Assembly (NCBI GenBank): GCA_024404735.1
Contig: JAKSPP010000072.1
Location: 1 to 7,453 of the forward strand
Length of the DNA stretch: 7,453 nt
Origin: Oscillospiraceae bacterium
GTDB lineage: Bacteria; Bacillota; Clostridia; Oscillospirales; Oscillospiraceae
Reading direction: 5' to 3'
The notes under the pieces are model-generated. The model was not told the DNA's origin and ran no database searches. It was given only the letters and a program-made list of their open reading frames with translations. A program made the position numbers and the translations under genes. Positions 7,411-7,453 of the stretch are shown here, piece after piece. Each line of letters opens with the position of its first letter. Position 1 is the first letter of the stretch.

Positions 7411-7453
7411 TCAAATACCGGCCATTCCCTTAATTACTTCTAAAAGCGCCAAA
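7411..7453 (-). CDS. Possible C-terminal tail of an upstream gene (only 13 codons visible)
   Basis: Reading leftward from the window edge, one frame gives LALLEVIKGMAGI and then TGA at 7413-7411. The other two minus-strand frames hit stops after seven and three codons. The amphipathic composition resembles the end of a real protein. The terminator 79 nt further on, on the same strand, implies that a gene ends near here. Thirteen residues are too few to name a family, and a chance open frame of this length is quite possible. Confidence 0.35.
   Translation of the reverse strand, partial: LALLEVIKGMAGI

Noticed and set aside
1..7453. An undescribed defence, mobile or biosynthetic system
   Set aside because: Both complete genes are well-known core genes and the truncated one belongs to a well-known enzyme family. 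There are no transposase, integrase, toxin-antitoxin, CRISPR or novel multi-gene signatures.

Overview
This window looks like a stretch of housekeeping chromosome from an anaerobic, low-to-mid GC Firmicute, probably a clostridium of the Oscillospirales/Ruminococcus type. Three things suggest this: strong AGGAG-type ribosome sites, gene bodies of moderate GC set against very AT-rich gaps, and a flavin/iron-sulfur oxidoreductase of a kind common in gut Clostridia. The lineage is inferred from these features, not from a database match.

All genes lie on the minus strand, so transcription runs from high to low coordinates. At the right edge (7411-7453) there may be the last 13 codons of an upstream gene, followed by a good intrinsic terminator (7299-7332). 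Next is an AT-rich gap without a convincing gene that carries the typA promoter (7096-7124). typA/bipA (5210-7033) follows and encodes a ribosome-associated translational GTPase; it very likely starts at a TTG codon rather than the ATG 18 nt upstream. A 133-nt gap holds a perfect 15-bp hairpin (5145-5185). Then come mfd (1579-5076), the complete transcription-repair coupling factor, and an 87-nt gap with an extended -10 promoter that overlaps the mfd stop codon. Last is a 5'-complete but truncated gene (1-1491) for an old-yellow-enzyme-type NADH:flavin oxidoreductase with FMN, [4Fe-4S] and NAD(P)/FAD modules.

typA and mfd are both core information-processing genes (ribosome function under stress, and rescue of stalled RNA polymerase). 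Nothing in the sequence ties them to the flavoenzyme, which seems to have its own promoter and a metabolic role. I found no mobile element, CRISPR array, tRNA, rRNA or riboswitch, and no convincing sign of an undescribed system. The points most worth a second look are the orientation of the typA-mfd hairpin, the flavoenzyme's cysteine spacing and unknown substrate, and the start codon of typA.
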